NCBI GenBank assembly: GCA_003230965.1
Contig: QIHL01000023.1
Coordinates: forward strand, 1-8,031
DNA: 8,031 nt
Source of the DNA: Candidatus Magasanikiibacteriota bacterium
GTDB lineage: Bacteria; Patescibacteriota; Patescibacteriia; Magasanikbacterales; UBA922
Direction: 5' to 3'
Position numbers and translations under genes: made by a program. Within the stretch, counting starts at the first letter, position 1. Each line of letters begins with the position of its first letter. Under the pieces are notes generated by a model that saw only the letters and a list, made by a program, of their open reading frames with translations, was not told where the DNA came from and did not search any database. Positions 1-7,145 of this stretch are shown one piece after another.

Positions 1-1002
1 GTACTAGGTTTAATTGCAGGTATCGCTTGTGCGTTTGTTGCAGTTGCATGGTTGCTTCCTACTATGCCAGTCAATATTTCTTTCTTTTCTCCCATTGGTG
101 TAGTCCAGAGAAATGTGCAAACACTAGTGAATATTGATCCACTTGTTGCACAGCAAGTTGGACAACGCATAGTCAGTGTATATGACGGAAATACTATATT
201 GAAAAGTGGCGTGTATACACAAAATGCATTGGTTGGGCATGCAATTTTTGTGAGTTCTGATGGATGGCTCGCTCTGTATGCACCACACGCAAATATGAAT
301 GATGATTTGGCATGGCGTGTGATTGATAACAAAAATATCGTGTATAAGGTAATACGTGCTGTACAAGATTCGCTGTCTGGTATTGTATACTTAAAAATAA
401 ATGGTTCTGGTTTTCGCGTGACACCATTTTTGGATGCTGGGAGTATTAGTATTGGAAATAGTCTATGGGCGTATGCAAATGGTTCTTGGCAGAATGTGCG
501 TGTTGATAGGATAGACACTCTAGTGTCTAAAAAGACTGAACAACCTATCTGGAAACGGATGCTTGCATACAATGAAAATCCAAAATTACCAATTGGAACT
601 TTGTTAGTTGATTCAAGTGGTTCGTTTGTAGGTTTTGTTGGTGCCTCAGGTGATATGTTGCCGTCATTTTATATAAATAATCAAATTTCGTCTTTATTGA
701 CACACGGAACTATTAATTACACAGGTATCGGCGTGTACGGCTATCCAGTTCAGGCCATTCAGTCATCTAGTACGACACGAGTCGTATCTGGTTGGTATGT
801 TACAAAAAGTAGAACAAGTGCTAGCAAAACAACCGTTGGTGTTGGCGATATTATTGAAAAAATAAATGGTCAAACACTTGCCCCACTTCGTTTGGCAGAG
901 CAAATACTTGGTGCATCAGGATCAGCTATACATGTAACTGTCTTTCGCAATGGAGAAGAATCTGATATACTAGTGCCAGTGGTATCATTAAAAGTGCGAT
1001 AG
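1..1002 (+). CDS. Membrane-anchored HtrA/DegP-like PDZ protein, probably a catalytically dead protease (5' partial)
   Basis: The frame is open from base 1, so the true start lies upstream; the TTG at 52 is only an internal codon. Window codons 1-22 encode a hydrophobic helix (VLGLIAGIACAFVAVAWLLP), a likely N-terminal membrane anchor that places the rest outside the cytoplasm. Codons ~75-215 have the rhythm of a trypsin-like HtrA domain (GHAIFVSSDGWLALY resembling the G-V-I-x-x-D-G-Y strand; LPIGTLLVDSSGSFVGF resembling GNSGGPLLN-x-x-G-x-V-I-G). The triad positions appear substituted: the His region is displaced (YAPH), the D-x-A-V-L-K Asp is Gly (GIVYLKI), and the GNSGG Ser aligns with Pro. 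Codons ~260-330 form a PDZ domain with the typical GVGDIIEKINGQTL core. The likely role is substrate or peptide binding, or scaffolding at the envelope rather than proteolysis. It ends in TAG with no terminator hairpin behind it. The family call is confident; loss of activity is inferred from an alignment by eye. Confidence 0.85.
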   Translation, partial: VLGLIAGIACAFVAVAWLLPTMPVNISFFSPIGVVQRNVQTLVNIDPLVAQQVGQRIVSVYDGNTILKSGVYTQNALVGHAIFVSSDGWLALYAPHANMNDDLAWRVIDNKNIVYKVIRAVQDSLSGIVYLKINGSGFRVTPFLDAGSISIGNSLWAYANGSWQNVRVDRIDTLVSKKTEQPIWKRMLAYNENPKLPIGTLLVDSSGSFVGFVGASGDMLPSFYINNQISSLLTHGTINYTGIGVYGYPVQAIQSSSTTRVVSGWYVTKSRTSASKTTVGVGDIIEKINGQTLAPLRLAEQILGASGSAIHVTVFRNGEESDILVPVVSLKVR

Positions 1003-1015
1003 TCACAGCCACACT

Positions 1016-1044
1016 TTGACAGATTACGAAAAATAGTGTATAGT
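1016..1044 (+). promoter_or_regulatory. Sigma-70 type promoter for the 1075-6933 unit
   Basis: A perfect -35 hexamer TTGACA (1016-1021) and a -10 hexamer TATAGT (1039-1044) are separated by exactly 17 nt, with a TG just before the -10. The predicted transcription start is near 1051, leaving a leader of about 24 nt to the ATG at 1075, with no Shine-Dalgarno sequence. The same hexamers and spacing recur at 7102-7130, which supports this as the genome's housekeeping promoter type. Confidence 0.8.
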
Positions 1045-1074
1045 TAACTGTTTCGTTTATAGTATTTCTAGTAT

Positions 1075-1683
1075 ATGTTTTTTTCTAATCAACCGTTATA
1101 TTTACTCAAAAAACGTTGGCGACTTGTTTTTGTCGGTGGTATTATAGTTGCCATTATTGCACTAGGTATTAGTTTACTATTTCCATTGCAATACCGTGCT
1201 GATGCACAGGTATTGGTGATTACTAATTTCAGCACTGGTGTTGATCCATACACAGCAGCAAAATCATCAGAACAGATTGCTACGCAGATAGGGCAAGTGA
1301 TTCCAACAGATGTATTTTATAAAAAAGTGCATCAACAGCCAGGACATAATTTCAACTGGGCGCAATTTGATTCATTGAATAATCGTGCTAGACGAAAGAT
1401 GTGGCAAAAGGACGTGCGAGTATCAAATGTTTTTGGAACAGGGATTTTGACCATCAGTACGTACAACCATAATGCAGATCAGGCAAAAGAACTAGATGCG
1501 ACAATTGCTGACACAATCACGACTCATGGATGGGAATATGTCGGTGGAAATGTTACTATGAAGGTGGTAAATAATCCAATTGTGACACAGTTTCCTGTTA
1601 GACCAAATATTGCACTCAATATTGTAATTGGGTTCATAATTGGAATACTCCTAACAGGATTAGTTGTTGTACGTCGTTTGTAA
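1075..1683 (+). CDS. Small Wzz-like polysaccharide co-polymerase / chain-length determinant protein
   Basis: This 202-residue protein has the classic co-polymerase topology. A basic N-terminus (LLKKRWR) is followed by a first membrane helix at ~17-37, an extracytoplasmic domain that opens with the typical YRADAQVLV strand, a Pro-rich stretch just before the membrane (NNPIVTQFPVRPN, 166-178), a second helix at ~179-199 and a short basic tail (VVRRL). Proteins of this family set the chain length of, or help export, O-antigen, capsule or exopolysaccharide made by Wzy-type polymerases. It is shorter than enterobacterial Wzz (about 325 residues) because the periplasmic helical part is reduced, and it carries no fused tyrosine kinase. 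The ATG lies about 24 nt after a predicted transcription start; the leader is T-rich without a Shine-Dalgarno sequence. It appears to be first gene of the unit. No glycosyltransferase lies in the window, so the polysaccharide is unknown. Confidence 0.75.
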   Translation: MFFSNQPLYLLKKRWRLVFVGGIIVAIIALGISLLFPLQYRADAQVLVITNFSTGVDPYTAAKSSEQIATQIGQVIPTDVFYKKVHQQPGHNFNWAQFDSLNNRARRKMWQKDVRVSNVFGTGILTISTYNHNADQAKELDATIADTITTHGWEYVGGNVTMKVVNNPIVTQFPVRPNIALNIVIGFIIGILLTGLVVVRRL

Positions 1684-1712
1684 TTTATTTTATTTATTTT
1701 AATGTATTTTTT

Positions 1713-2057
1713 ATGGAAAAAAAATCTCAATCAAATGAAACTGGTATATACGGAGCAATACAACAAATGCTTGTAGCTGAAAATTTTGATCGGTTGCCAC
1801 AAGCAGATCAAGATGCATATTTACCACAATTTGTCTCAGAAGTTGAACGCAGAATTGGTATTGCCATTTTGCCAAAACTTCCACCAGAAGGTGCAGATGA
1901 ATTTGCGGAAATGACAAAGAAAAAAGATGCAAGTCCAGAAGAATGGGCAACCTTCTGGCAATCCAAAGTACCAGATTATGAAGAAGTGGTTAGGAATGTG
2001 TTAACTGATTTTCAAAAAGAATTGCACACACTAATGAATCAAAGTAAAAACGCATAA
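1713..2057 (+). CDS. Small acidic helical protein of unknown function
   Basis: The 114-residue product is soluble, with no signal peptide or membrane segment, and is predicted to be almost all helical. It shows a hydrophobic helix with R-IGIAILPKLPPE (47-59), an acidic/polar middle (SPEEWATFWQSKVPDYEEV, 74-92) and a C-terminal amphipathic helix. The LPKLPPE-x-x-DEF ... SPEEW-x-x-FW ... VPDYEEVV arrangement recalls small proteins of unknown function common in Patescibacteria (possibly DUF5663-like; recalled, not checked). The ATG follows an A/T-only 29-nt spacer after the co-polymerase gene, with no Shine-Dalgarno sequence, and only 3 nt separate it from the next gene, so it is very probably cotranscribed. 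The reading frame is intact and its codon use matches its neighbours. I do not assign a function. Confidence 0.75.
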   Translation: MEKKSQSNETGIYGAIQQMLVAENFDRLPQADQDAYLPQFVSEVERRIGIAILPKLPPEGADEFAEMTKKKDASPEEWATFWQSKVPDYEEVVRNVLTDFQKELHTLMNQSKNA

Positions 2058-2060
2058 TCT

Positions 2061-2264
2061 ATGTTAGATAATGCACGACATCAAAGTAAAACACACGATG
2101 AAGTATTAGTACGTGATTTGAATTTTCTCCTACAGAAATTTCTTATCAAAATGGATGGTATTAGAAATCGTGAAAAAGTTTTGCAATCACTAACAGATAA
2201 TGTGATATCGCAAATTGAATTAGTAAAAGCATATAAACATATAGCAGATATTTCTGAAAATTAA
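2061..2264 (+). CDS. Small hypothetical helical protein
   Basis: The 67-residue product is soluble, rich in Leu, Lys and Asp, and looks like two or three amphipathic helices (VLVRDLNFLLQKFLIKMDGI, then VLQSLTDNVISQIELVKAYK). No motif is recognised. It starts with ATG 3 nt after the preceding stop and lies 11 nt before ATG 2276, the possible true start of the giant gene. Such tight spacing on both sides supports translation within an operon. It could be a chaperone-like or coiled-coil partner of its large neighbour, but that rests on position alone. Length is the main weakness of the call. Confidence 0.6.
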   Translation: MLDNARHQSKTHDEVLVRDLNFLLQKFLIKMDGIRNREKVLQSLTDNVISQIELVKAYKHIADISEN

Positions 2265-2275
2265 ATTCTTGTCTT

Positions 2276-2320
2276 ATGACCCAAGAAATACCATGAGAAA
2301 ATCCAGAAACAAGAAAAACA
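2276..2320 (+). other. Probable original N-terminus of the giant gene, broken by TGA at 2294
   Basis: ATG 2276 is in frame with the GTG at 2321 and lies 11 nt after the previous stop, behind a T-rich stretch like the other starts in this unit. The 15 codons read MTQEIP-stop-ENPETRKTV and flow straight into MDTRKF. The residues after the stop are polar and coding-like. A single G-to-T change (GGA to TGA) would produce this. Alternatives are a 6-codon leader peptide, stop readthrough, or chance, with GTG 2321 as the real start. Confidence 0.5.
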
Positions 2321-5300
2321 GTGGATACTAGAAAATTTACAGATCAACAACTAGTAACTTACTATAAAGATGGTGCTTTCCATTTGGGTAAGGTGGAAGG
2401 TTCAAATGGTTTAACGCATGAAGATGGTAATATAATGACCCTTACAGTAAATAAGTGGAACGGAACAGATTGGGATACAACACCAGAATCAATTAGTTTA
2501 ACTGTTCAACCTCGTGTTTTTGACAACTTAAATAAAGGGACTACTCCGAGTGTAAAAATTGATGGCGACAACTATGATGTTGTATTAAATGGAATTCTTG
2601 GACCAGATGGTGATATTCTCTATAATTTAGTTGATCAAAACAATAAACAAAAAGATATCAGTAATGTGAGCCATGAGTTTGTACAGGGATTGATTGAAGT
2701 ATCAAAATTGAAAGAAAGTGTTTCAAAAACAGAAATTGCTGATGACAAGAGAAAAAAAATATCAAAAGAATTATATACAAGGTTGACAAGTATACGACAT
2801 ACATTGATTGACGCTGTAGCATCTTTGGGATATGCAAATGATTTTCCATCATTAAGTGAAACAGATAGAAAAAATATTCTTGATCAAATTCATAAACTTA
2901 CAGCTGGAGTAGGTGCACTTAATACGGAAATTACAAAAGAAGTAAATGATTTCGTTGATCCTACATATGACGAAATGGAAAAACATAAAGAGGCTGCAAA
3001 AAGTTTGCTTGTATTAATTACTAAAAAGATAAAAAATGCAAACGATGAATATCAAGAAGCACTCAATAAATGGAAAGCAAGATCAAAAAAATCAAAAGGA
3101 TCAAAACCAGTAAAAGGATTAAAACCGATTAAGCCTAAAGAGGAGGAAATATGGATGGAGGTTTATAATAGCTTGGATGATACTTCTCGTGGCTTTAAAA
3201 AAGTAGTAGAAAATAAACGCAAGCAAACTGCAAGTTCAGTTAACAATAAAAAAAATACAGATTACCAGGAGGGATCGTTGAGAGACAGCGCAACTGTAGA
3301 ATCAATGAAAGCCATTCTTACAGAATGGTCCGAAGGTGCGAAAGATGTTACTAATACTGTTCAAAAAGTAGAGATTCGTGAGATAGCGAGTGGGCTTTTG
3401 GTTCGTGTGGAAAAAATTACAGATGACGCAGTTAAGGAAGGAATCAAATCTCGCTTAGGAATTCTTCAAAGTTCACTTGACAACATCAATGATATAACTA
3501 AAGATGGTGGCACAGAAATACTTGCCTTGTTTAAAGACATTGAGGATATAAAAACAGATATCTATAAAAATGAATGTACGCATGAAAAACTTCCGAAGCG
3601 TGAAAAAGAAAGGCAAGTGATTGATATTCCTGCGAGCGAGTGGTTACGATTGTTTAAGCTAAGCTCTTTTAATCGAACAAAATTTAAGGAGTATATTACT
3701 AGTTTGTATGAGTCTGTTGTAAATAAAAATATAGGGTTTTCTAAACAAAATACCATTGATATGATGAATGAATTGCAACTAGATGATATTTTTATTGAAA
3801 AGCTTAAGCAATTTGGTATTTATAACAAGGATGATTTTATTACACAATGGGAAACACGTATTGCTCCTGATTTTACCGAAGTTATGCAGACAGATGCAGA
3901 GAGTCGCGTGCATGCGTGGCAGGCAAGAAAGATTTCTCAATTACGAACAAGTACATTAGGAAAAAGGAAGTCTCGTATAGGTATAGGAAAAGTTGGACAA
4001 AGTGGCGGTGGAATTAGACGACTATTAAAAAGAGAGAATGTTGGACTTGCAGGCTATATGGCATTGGAGGTTGCAGGTATGTTTGTAACAGGTTTTGGTG
4101 TTAGTAAATTATTAGGGAAAGTCGGTTCAGCAACTGAACGAGCGGTAGCAGTTGGTAGTTCTGTTGGTGCTAGTAAGTGGGGGTTAAGTGCTTTGCTTGG
4201 TAAAAGAATGAAAAAAGCATCAGAGTTCATGCAACAGAATAAAGAAAAAGAACATAAAGAAGCATCCATTGCAGCAATTCTTGAAGATTTGTTTGATGGA
4301 TCTGGTGCATTAAAGAAGGATTCTGGTGCTGTCATAACACATGCAATAGCGCAAATTGTGCGAGAAAATACTGGATCGAAATCGCAGCGTACAGTATCTA
4401 TTTCTAATGTAGAGAATCATGAAGAATCACCGATTGAATTGAAAGGCAAGACTTCTCGTATTTACAAAAACGCATTGCGAGCAGCAAGCTTGGATAAAAA
4501 TATAACACTATCTGATAGAGATAAATATCAATTTGCAAGTGTGCTATGTACATTACAGAATAGAGAGACAGATCCAAATGCCCAAAACAGTGAAACTAAT
4601 CCGTGGTATACAAAAATAGCTGATTATTTGACTGAAATTTATATGGGTAAACGCTCTGATGTTGTAAGTGGTATGGTTACGACTGGTTTGGGTGGTTTAC
4701 TCTCTTGGACGCTCATGAACGTAAATTTGGGAGCGCGTTTTGCTGTTGGTGCGACGATTGGCGGTTTGCATGGTATAAAATCAGGTCATGAATCTATGAA
4801 AGGTCGTGAACATGAGTTAGCAGAACGCACAATTAAAAATTTTATTTCTGAATTTGATGAACTATCTATAAAAATTAATGATCATTTGGACAATCCATTG
4901 GCGACTACTGGTACATATCCAGATGACAAAAAATTTCGTGTATGGGCTAATGTCTTGCGTGCTTTGATGAAAGGAAAAATACCAAAAGTATTGTCACCTG
5001 ATCTGCGTGGTGAATTGTCTAGTGTATTTAATCGTTCCAAGGATATTGCACAGTTATTGCAAACAGATAACATGTTACGTAATGCGGTTGAAAATAATAT
5101 TGAAGAAGCTGATACGTTGCTTTTGCGTTTTGATTTTATGAACACAATAGAACAGACGAAGCAACACAGCAAAAACATGGAGGAAGAACAGAAAACAGCA
5201 AATAATTCAATTTTGGTAAAATTTGGAAAGGTACTTCGTGTGGGATCTATTACTGGAGTATATTCAGTAGTTGGAGGAGCAGTTAGTCTTGCTGCAGGAT

Positions 5301-6055
5301 GGGGAGTAAAGAAGTTCTTTGGTTCTGGAGCTGAACAACATGCAGTTGCAAGTAAGCAACCAGCAGGTACTGCGTCAGTTATGGCGCATGCTGAAGTTGT
5401 TGGTGTAGCAGCTTTGCCTGTTATAAGAGGTGTACATCATGTTGTTGCTCACATAGCATCGCATCCTATTGGTCAACCTATTGGTCAACCTATTGGTCAT
5501 CATCCCAAAACATTATTTACGGCTGATAGTGTACAAAATCAAACGCATTTAAGACCAAATCAATCACTTGTTGTTAATAGCACACGGAGTGTAGATACAT
5601 CTCATGCAACAAATTTACAACATAAAGTAGGTGCTCCAACTCCAACTCCAGAAATGAAACATCCTTCAATTGATGTATTAGAAATCCATAAAGGCGGGAG
5701 CATATTGGGTACTATGAATCATTTTCAAACGCAACATCCAGAAATTTTTTCTCATATGACGCCACAGCAGATTCATAATTGGCGTATGGGTGAATTGAAA
5801 CAAATGGGATTCAAGTGGGAAGATGGAAAACTTGGCTATCCGATAAGGGTGCAACCTGGTGCGAAACTAGAATTTTTTAAGACTAATGGCAAGCCACATG
5901 TGCGAGTATTGGACGTTGGTGGAAGTACTGTTCATAAGTTAAAGCATTTGCGTTTCTTTGAAAAAGGTAATAATGGATTATCTAGTCATGTGAAGTCAAA
6001 CATTTTACGAATTCATTCAATTTGCATGATCATGTTCAAGGGAATAAAATTGTAG
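2321..6055 (+). CDS. Giant membrane-associated coiled-coil protein of unknown family, LysM-like near the C-terminus
   Basis: The frame encodes 1,244 residues from GTG 2321 with no recognised family. Visible layout: a beta-rich N-terminal domain (~10-115, with NKWNGTDWDT and DGDNYDVVLNG); a long helical and coiled-coil region (~120-545) with a Lys/Pro linker at ~253-276 (SKGSKPVKGLKPIKPKEEE); a basic segment (~548-572); Gly-rich hydrophobic segment 1 (~574-602); helical region; hydrophobic segment 2 with Gly-zipper character (~781-820); helical region; hydrophobic segment 3 (~974-1000); a His/Pro/Thr-rich flexible region containing the PIGQ repeat; and a terminal module (~1117-1200) with GGSILGTMNHF, helices and VQPGAKLEFF, resembling LysM. 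It has no signal peptide. A membrane-spanning or pore/tape-measure-like structural role with an external cell-wall-binding tail is only inference. GTG with no Shine-Dalgarno sequence is a poor start (see ATG 2276). The last ~17 residues (ILRIHSICMIMFKGIKL) look non-native, suggesting a frameshift near 6000. Confidence 0.8.
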   Translation: MDTRKFTDQQLVTYYKDGAFHLGKVEGSNGLTHEDGNIMTLTVNKWNGTDWDTTPESISLTVQPRVFDNLNKGTTPSVKIDGDNYDVVLNGILGPDGDILYNLVDQNNKQKDISNVSHEFVQGLIEVSKLKESVSKTEIADDKRKKISKELYTRLTSIRHTLIDAVASLGYANDFPSLSETDRKNILDQIHKLTAGVGALNTEITKEVNDFVDPTYDEMEKHKEAAKSLLVLITKKIKNANDEYQEALNKWKARSKKSKGSKPVKGLKPIKPKEEEIWMEVYNSLDDTSRGFKKVVENKRKQTASSVNNKKNTDYQEGSLRDSATVESMKAILTEWSEGAKDVTNTVQKVEIREIASGLLVRVEKITDDAVKEGIKSRLGILQSSLDNINDITKDGGTEILALFKDIEDIKTDIYKNECTHEKLPKREKERQVIDIPASEWLRLFKLSSFNRTKFKEYITSLYESVVNKNIGFSKQNTIDMMNELQLDDIFIEKLKQFGIYNKDDFITQWETRIAPDFTEVMQTDAESRVHAWQARKISQLRTSTLGKRKSRIGIGKVGQSGGGIRRLLKRENVGLAGYMALEVAGMFVTGFGVSKLLGKVGSATERAVAVGSSVGASKWGLSALLGKRMKKASEFMQQNKEKEHKEASIAAILEDLFDGSGALKKDSGAVITHAIAQIVRENTGSKSQRTVSISNVENHEESPIELKGKTSRIYKNALRAASLDKNITLSDRDKYQFASVLCTLQNRETDPNAQNSETNPWYTKIADYLTEIYMGKRSDVVSGMVTTGLGGLLSWTLMNVNLGARFAVGATIGGLHGIKSGHESMKGREHELAERTIKNFISEFDELSIKINDHLDNPLATTGTYPDDKKFRVWANVLRALMKGKIPKVLSPDLRGELSSVFNRSKDIAQLLQTDNMLRNAVENNIEEADTLLLRFDFMNTIEQTKQHSKNMEEEQKTANNSILVKFGKVLRVGSITGVYSVVGGAVSLAAGWGVKKFFGSGAEQHAVASKQPAGTASVMAHAEVVGVAALPVIRGVHHVVAHIASHPIGQPIGQPIGHHPKTLFTADSVQNQTHLRPNQSLVVNSTRSVDTSHATNLQHKVGAPTPTPEMKHPSIDVLEIHKGGSILGTMNHFQTQHPEIFSHMTPQQIHNWRMGELKQMGFKWEDGKLGYPIRVQPGAKLEFFKTNGKPHVRVLDVGGSTVHKLKHLRFFEKGNNGLSSHVKSNILRIHSICMIMFKGIKL
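5465..5499 (+). repeat. 12-bp tandem repeat encoding PIGQ
   Basis: The unit CCTATTGGTCAA occurs at 5465-5476, 5477-5488 and, missing only the last base, at 5489-5499. It encodes PIGQ-PIGQ-PIGH in the flexible His-rich linker of the giant protein. The copies are almost identical at the DNA level, so the expansion looks recent. The unit is a multiple of three and can vary in number without breaking the frame. Confidence 0.9.
5986..6055 (+). other. Frame overlap with probable -1 frameshift near 5998-6001
   Basis: The giant gene's frame runs on to TAG 6053-6055, while the downstream frame (-1 relative) is open from 5986. In the upstream frame the final codons give an Ile/Met/Cys-rich peptide unlike the rest. 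In the downstream frame the same bases give HFTNSFNLHDHVQGNKIVV, a polar, His-containing peptide that matches the style of both flanking parts. The natural join is HVKSN to HFTNSF at about 5998-6001. I see no X-XXY-YYZ slippery heptamer, so an indel (biological or sequencing) is likelier than programmed frameshifting. Confidence 0.6.
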
Positions 6056-6933
6056 TGAGTCAAGCATTACGTGAACAAGTAACAGGATTTCACAATATAA
6101 AAGATATTAGTCATATCAATGCAATATCAGATAACTCTGGACTGGTAGATATTGCACTTAGTAACGGAAAGCATATCGCTGCGTCTTGTAGTATTGTAGA
6201 TAAACATTTGATACTTGAACCAATTAGCAAATCTCCACTTTTTCAGGCGATGAAAATTCCTTCTGAGCATGGTGTTCCTTTAGCTGGATCTAATCACTTG
6301 AAAATTTCTCCTCACGTGAGAAATCCTGCTGACGTATCGCGTATTCCGCGTCACGATATTACATCTGGGAATCCACCAGTTACAAAGTTGAAAAGTACAC
6401 CAACTTCAGCAACACCACACAAAGCAGTAGGAACACGTAGTGATTGGACAAAGAGTTTGAATGCAGATCATTTATCAGTGGCAACACTACGACAACTTAA
6501 TGCACTGTATATTACATTGCAAAAGCGGATACACGATACAGTATTTGCCAATCCTGGTGTGGGTATTCACATGCAACACAATATATTTGATCATTTTCAA
6601 GATCAGATTAAAAAGGTGTCATTGAGTCCGACTGGACGTACCATGACACCAAAAGAATTTGTACAGCATGTACAAAATAGTGCTGGATTAACTCCAGAGC
6701 AAAGAATTCTTCTTGATCCAATATCTAAATCTAAAGGTCTTCCATTTTTTACAAATGGATCACACGCATTTAAATGTCATATTGATGGACATAATTATTA
6801 TTATTCAGATCCAAAAAATACTTTTTTTACGCAAAAAGGTCTTCTCATTGCAAAACATGGTGGTACCGATTACTTGGCTGTTGTACGTGCAGACACAAAT
6901 AATAAATTGATTGTTGATCTGGTTAAAAAATAA
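6022..6933 (+). CDS. His-rich protein, probable C-terminal continuation of the giant protein
   Basis: As a separate gene this would start at TTG 6022 (303 residues) or at GTG 6055, which overlaps the upstream TAG by one base (TAGTG) and could be translationally coupled. There is no Shine-Dalgarno sequence, signal peptide or membrane segment. The N-terminal ~75 residues look like a beta-rich module that is already under way at the TTG (GNKIVVSQALREQ...), followed by a Pro/Thr/His-rich linker (~95-140), a helical section (~145-235) and a C-terminal beta-rich domain (SHAFKCHIDGHNYYYSDP to the end). The high His content and the Pro/Thr linkers match the tail of the preceding frame, so I favour one original polypeptide over two genes. 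ILEPISKS (near residue 70) and ILLDPISKS (near 232) are a short internal similarity. The function is unknown. It ends in TAA just before a terminator. Confidence 0.75.
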   Translation: MHDHVQGNKIVVSQALREQVTGFHNIKDISHINAISDNSGLVDIALSNGKHIAASCSIVDKHLILEPISKSPLFQAMKIPSEHGVPLAGSNHLKISPHVRNPADVSRIPRHDITSGNPPVTKLKSTPTSATPHKAVGTRSDWTKSLNADHLSVATLRQLNALYITLQKRIHDTVFANPGVGIHMQHNIFDHFQDQIKKVSLSPTGRTMTPKEFVQHVQNSAGLTPEQRILLDPISKSKGLPFFTNGSHAFKCHIDGHNYYYSDPKNTFFTQKGLLIAKHGGTDYLAVVRADTNNKLIVDLVKK

Positions 6934-6958
6934 TTATCTCTCTTCAATAGACAGCACA

Positions 6959-6987
6959 AAAACCCTCCATGCTAAGTGGAGGGTTTT
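6959..6987 (+). terminator. Rho-independent terminator of the 1075-6933 unit
   Basis: A perfect 11-bp stem is formed by AAAACCCTCCA (6959-6969) and TGGAGGGTTTT (6977-6987), with a 7-nt loop. It lies 25 nt after the TAA. The T tract is short (4), but the A-run opposite could also let it act on the minus strand. It fits as the end of the unit begun at 1016. Confidence 0.85.
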
Positions 6988-6991
6988 GGTA

Positions 6992-7020
6992 TTGACATAC
7001 TCTTTTTTTTATGCTTAAAT
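6992..7020 (+). promoter_or_regulatory. Possible upstream promoter of the last gene
   Basis: TTGACA (6992-6997) is followed after 17 nt by TTAAAT (7015-7020), with a T-run in the spacer. The -35 is perfect and the -10 is weaker than at 7125. It sits only 5 nt behind the terminator stem, facing the structured leader. It could be a second promoter of the 7483 gene or a chance match in AT-rich DNA. Confidence 0.45.
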
Positions 7021-7083
7021 GTAAATAGTATTGTGGATAAGTCAGTAATTTTGTTTATTTTGTTCTGTTCAGTTTGCTTTATA

Positions 7084-7103
7084 AAGGGGCAAACTTACCC
7101 CTT
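7084..7103. promoter_or_regulatory. Inverted repeat overlapping the -35 of the strong promoter
   Basis: AAGGGG (7084-7089) and CCCCTT (7098-7103) form a perfect 6-bp inverted repeat around an 8-nt spacer. The right arm covers the first two bases of the -35 box at 7102. It could be an operator, or a weak hairpin that ends transcription from 6992, but no T-run follows. Confidence 0.4.
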
Positions 7104-7130
7104 GACAAAGAAATAGAAGTATGTTATAGT
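7102..7130 (+). promoter_or_regulatory. Strong extended -10 sigma-70 type promoter
   Basis: TTGACA (7102-7107) is followed after exactly 17 nt by TATAGT (7125-7130), with the extended -10 element TGT at 7122-7124. This is the best promoter in the window. Transcription should begin near 7137, within or beside the first boxA-like element, giving a leader of about 345 nt to the GTG at 7483. Confidence 0.85.
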
Positions 7131-7134
7131 ACTC

Positions 7135-7145
7135 TGTTCTTTACA
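7135..7145 (+). repeat. boxA-like motif, copy 1
   Basis: TGTTCTTTACA lies at the predicted transcription start of the strong promoter. It resembles the boxA antitermination element of rRNA leaders (core G-x-TCTTTA, bound by NusB/NusE in known systems). An identical 11-mer recurs at 7261. Confidence 0.5.

Noticed and set aside
5986..6010. Programmed -1 ribosomal frameshift
   Set aside because: No X-XXY-YYZ slippery heptamer in the proper phase and no obvious stimulatory hairpin just downstream; an indel explains the data more simply.
2276..6055. TGA reassigned to Gly or Trp (codes 25 or 4), as in Absconditabacteria/Gracilibacteria or Mycoplasma
   Set aside because: Only one candidate sense TGA (2294) exists against roughly 2,260 codons without any, and Trp is encoded by TGG throughout. 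A reassigned codon would appear often.
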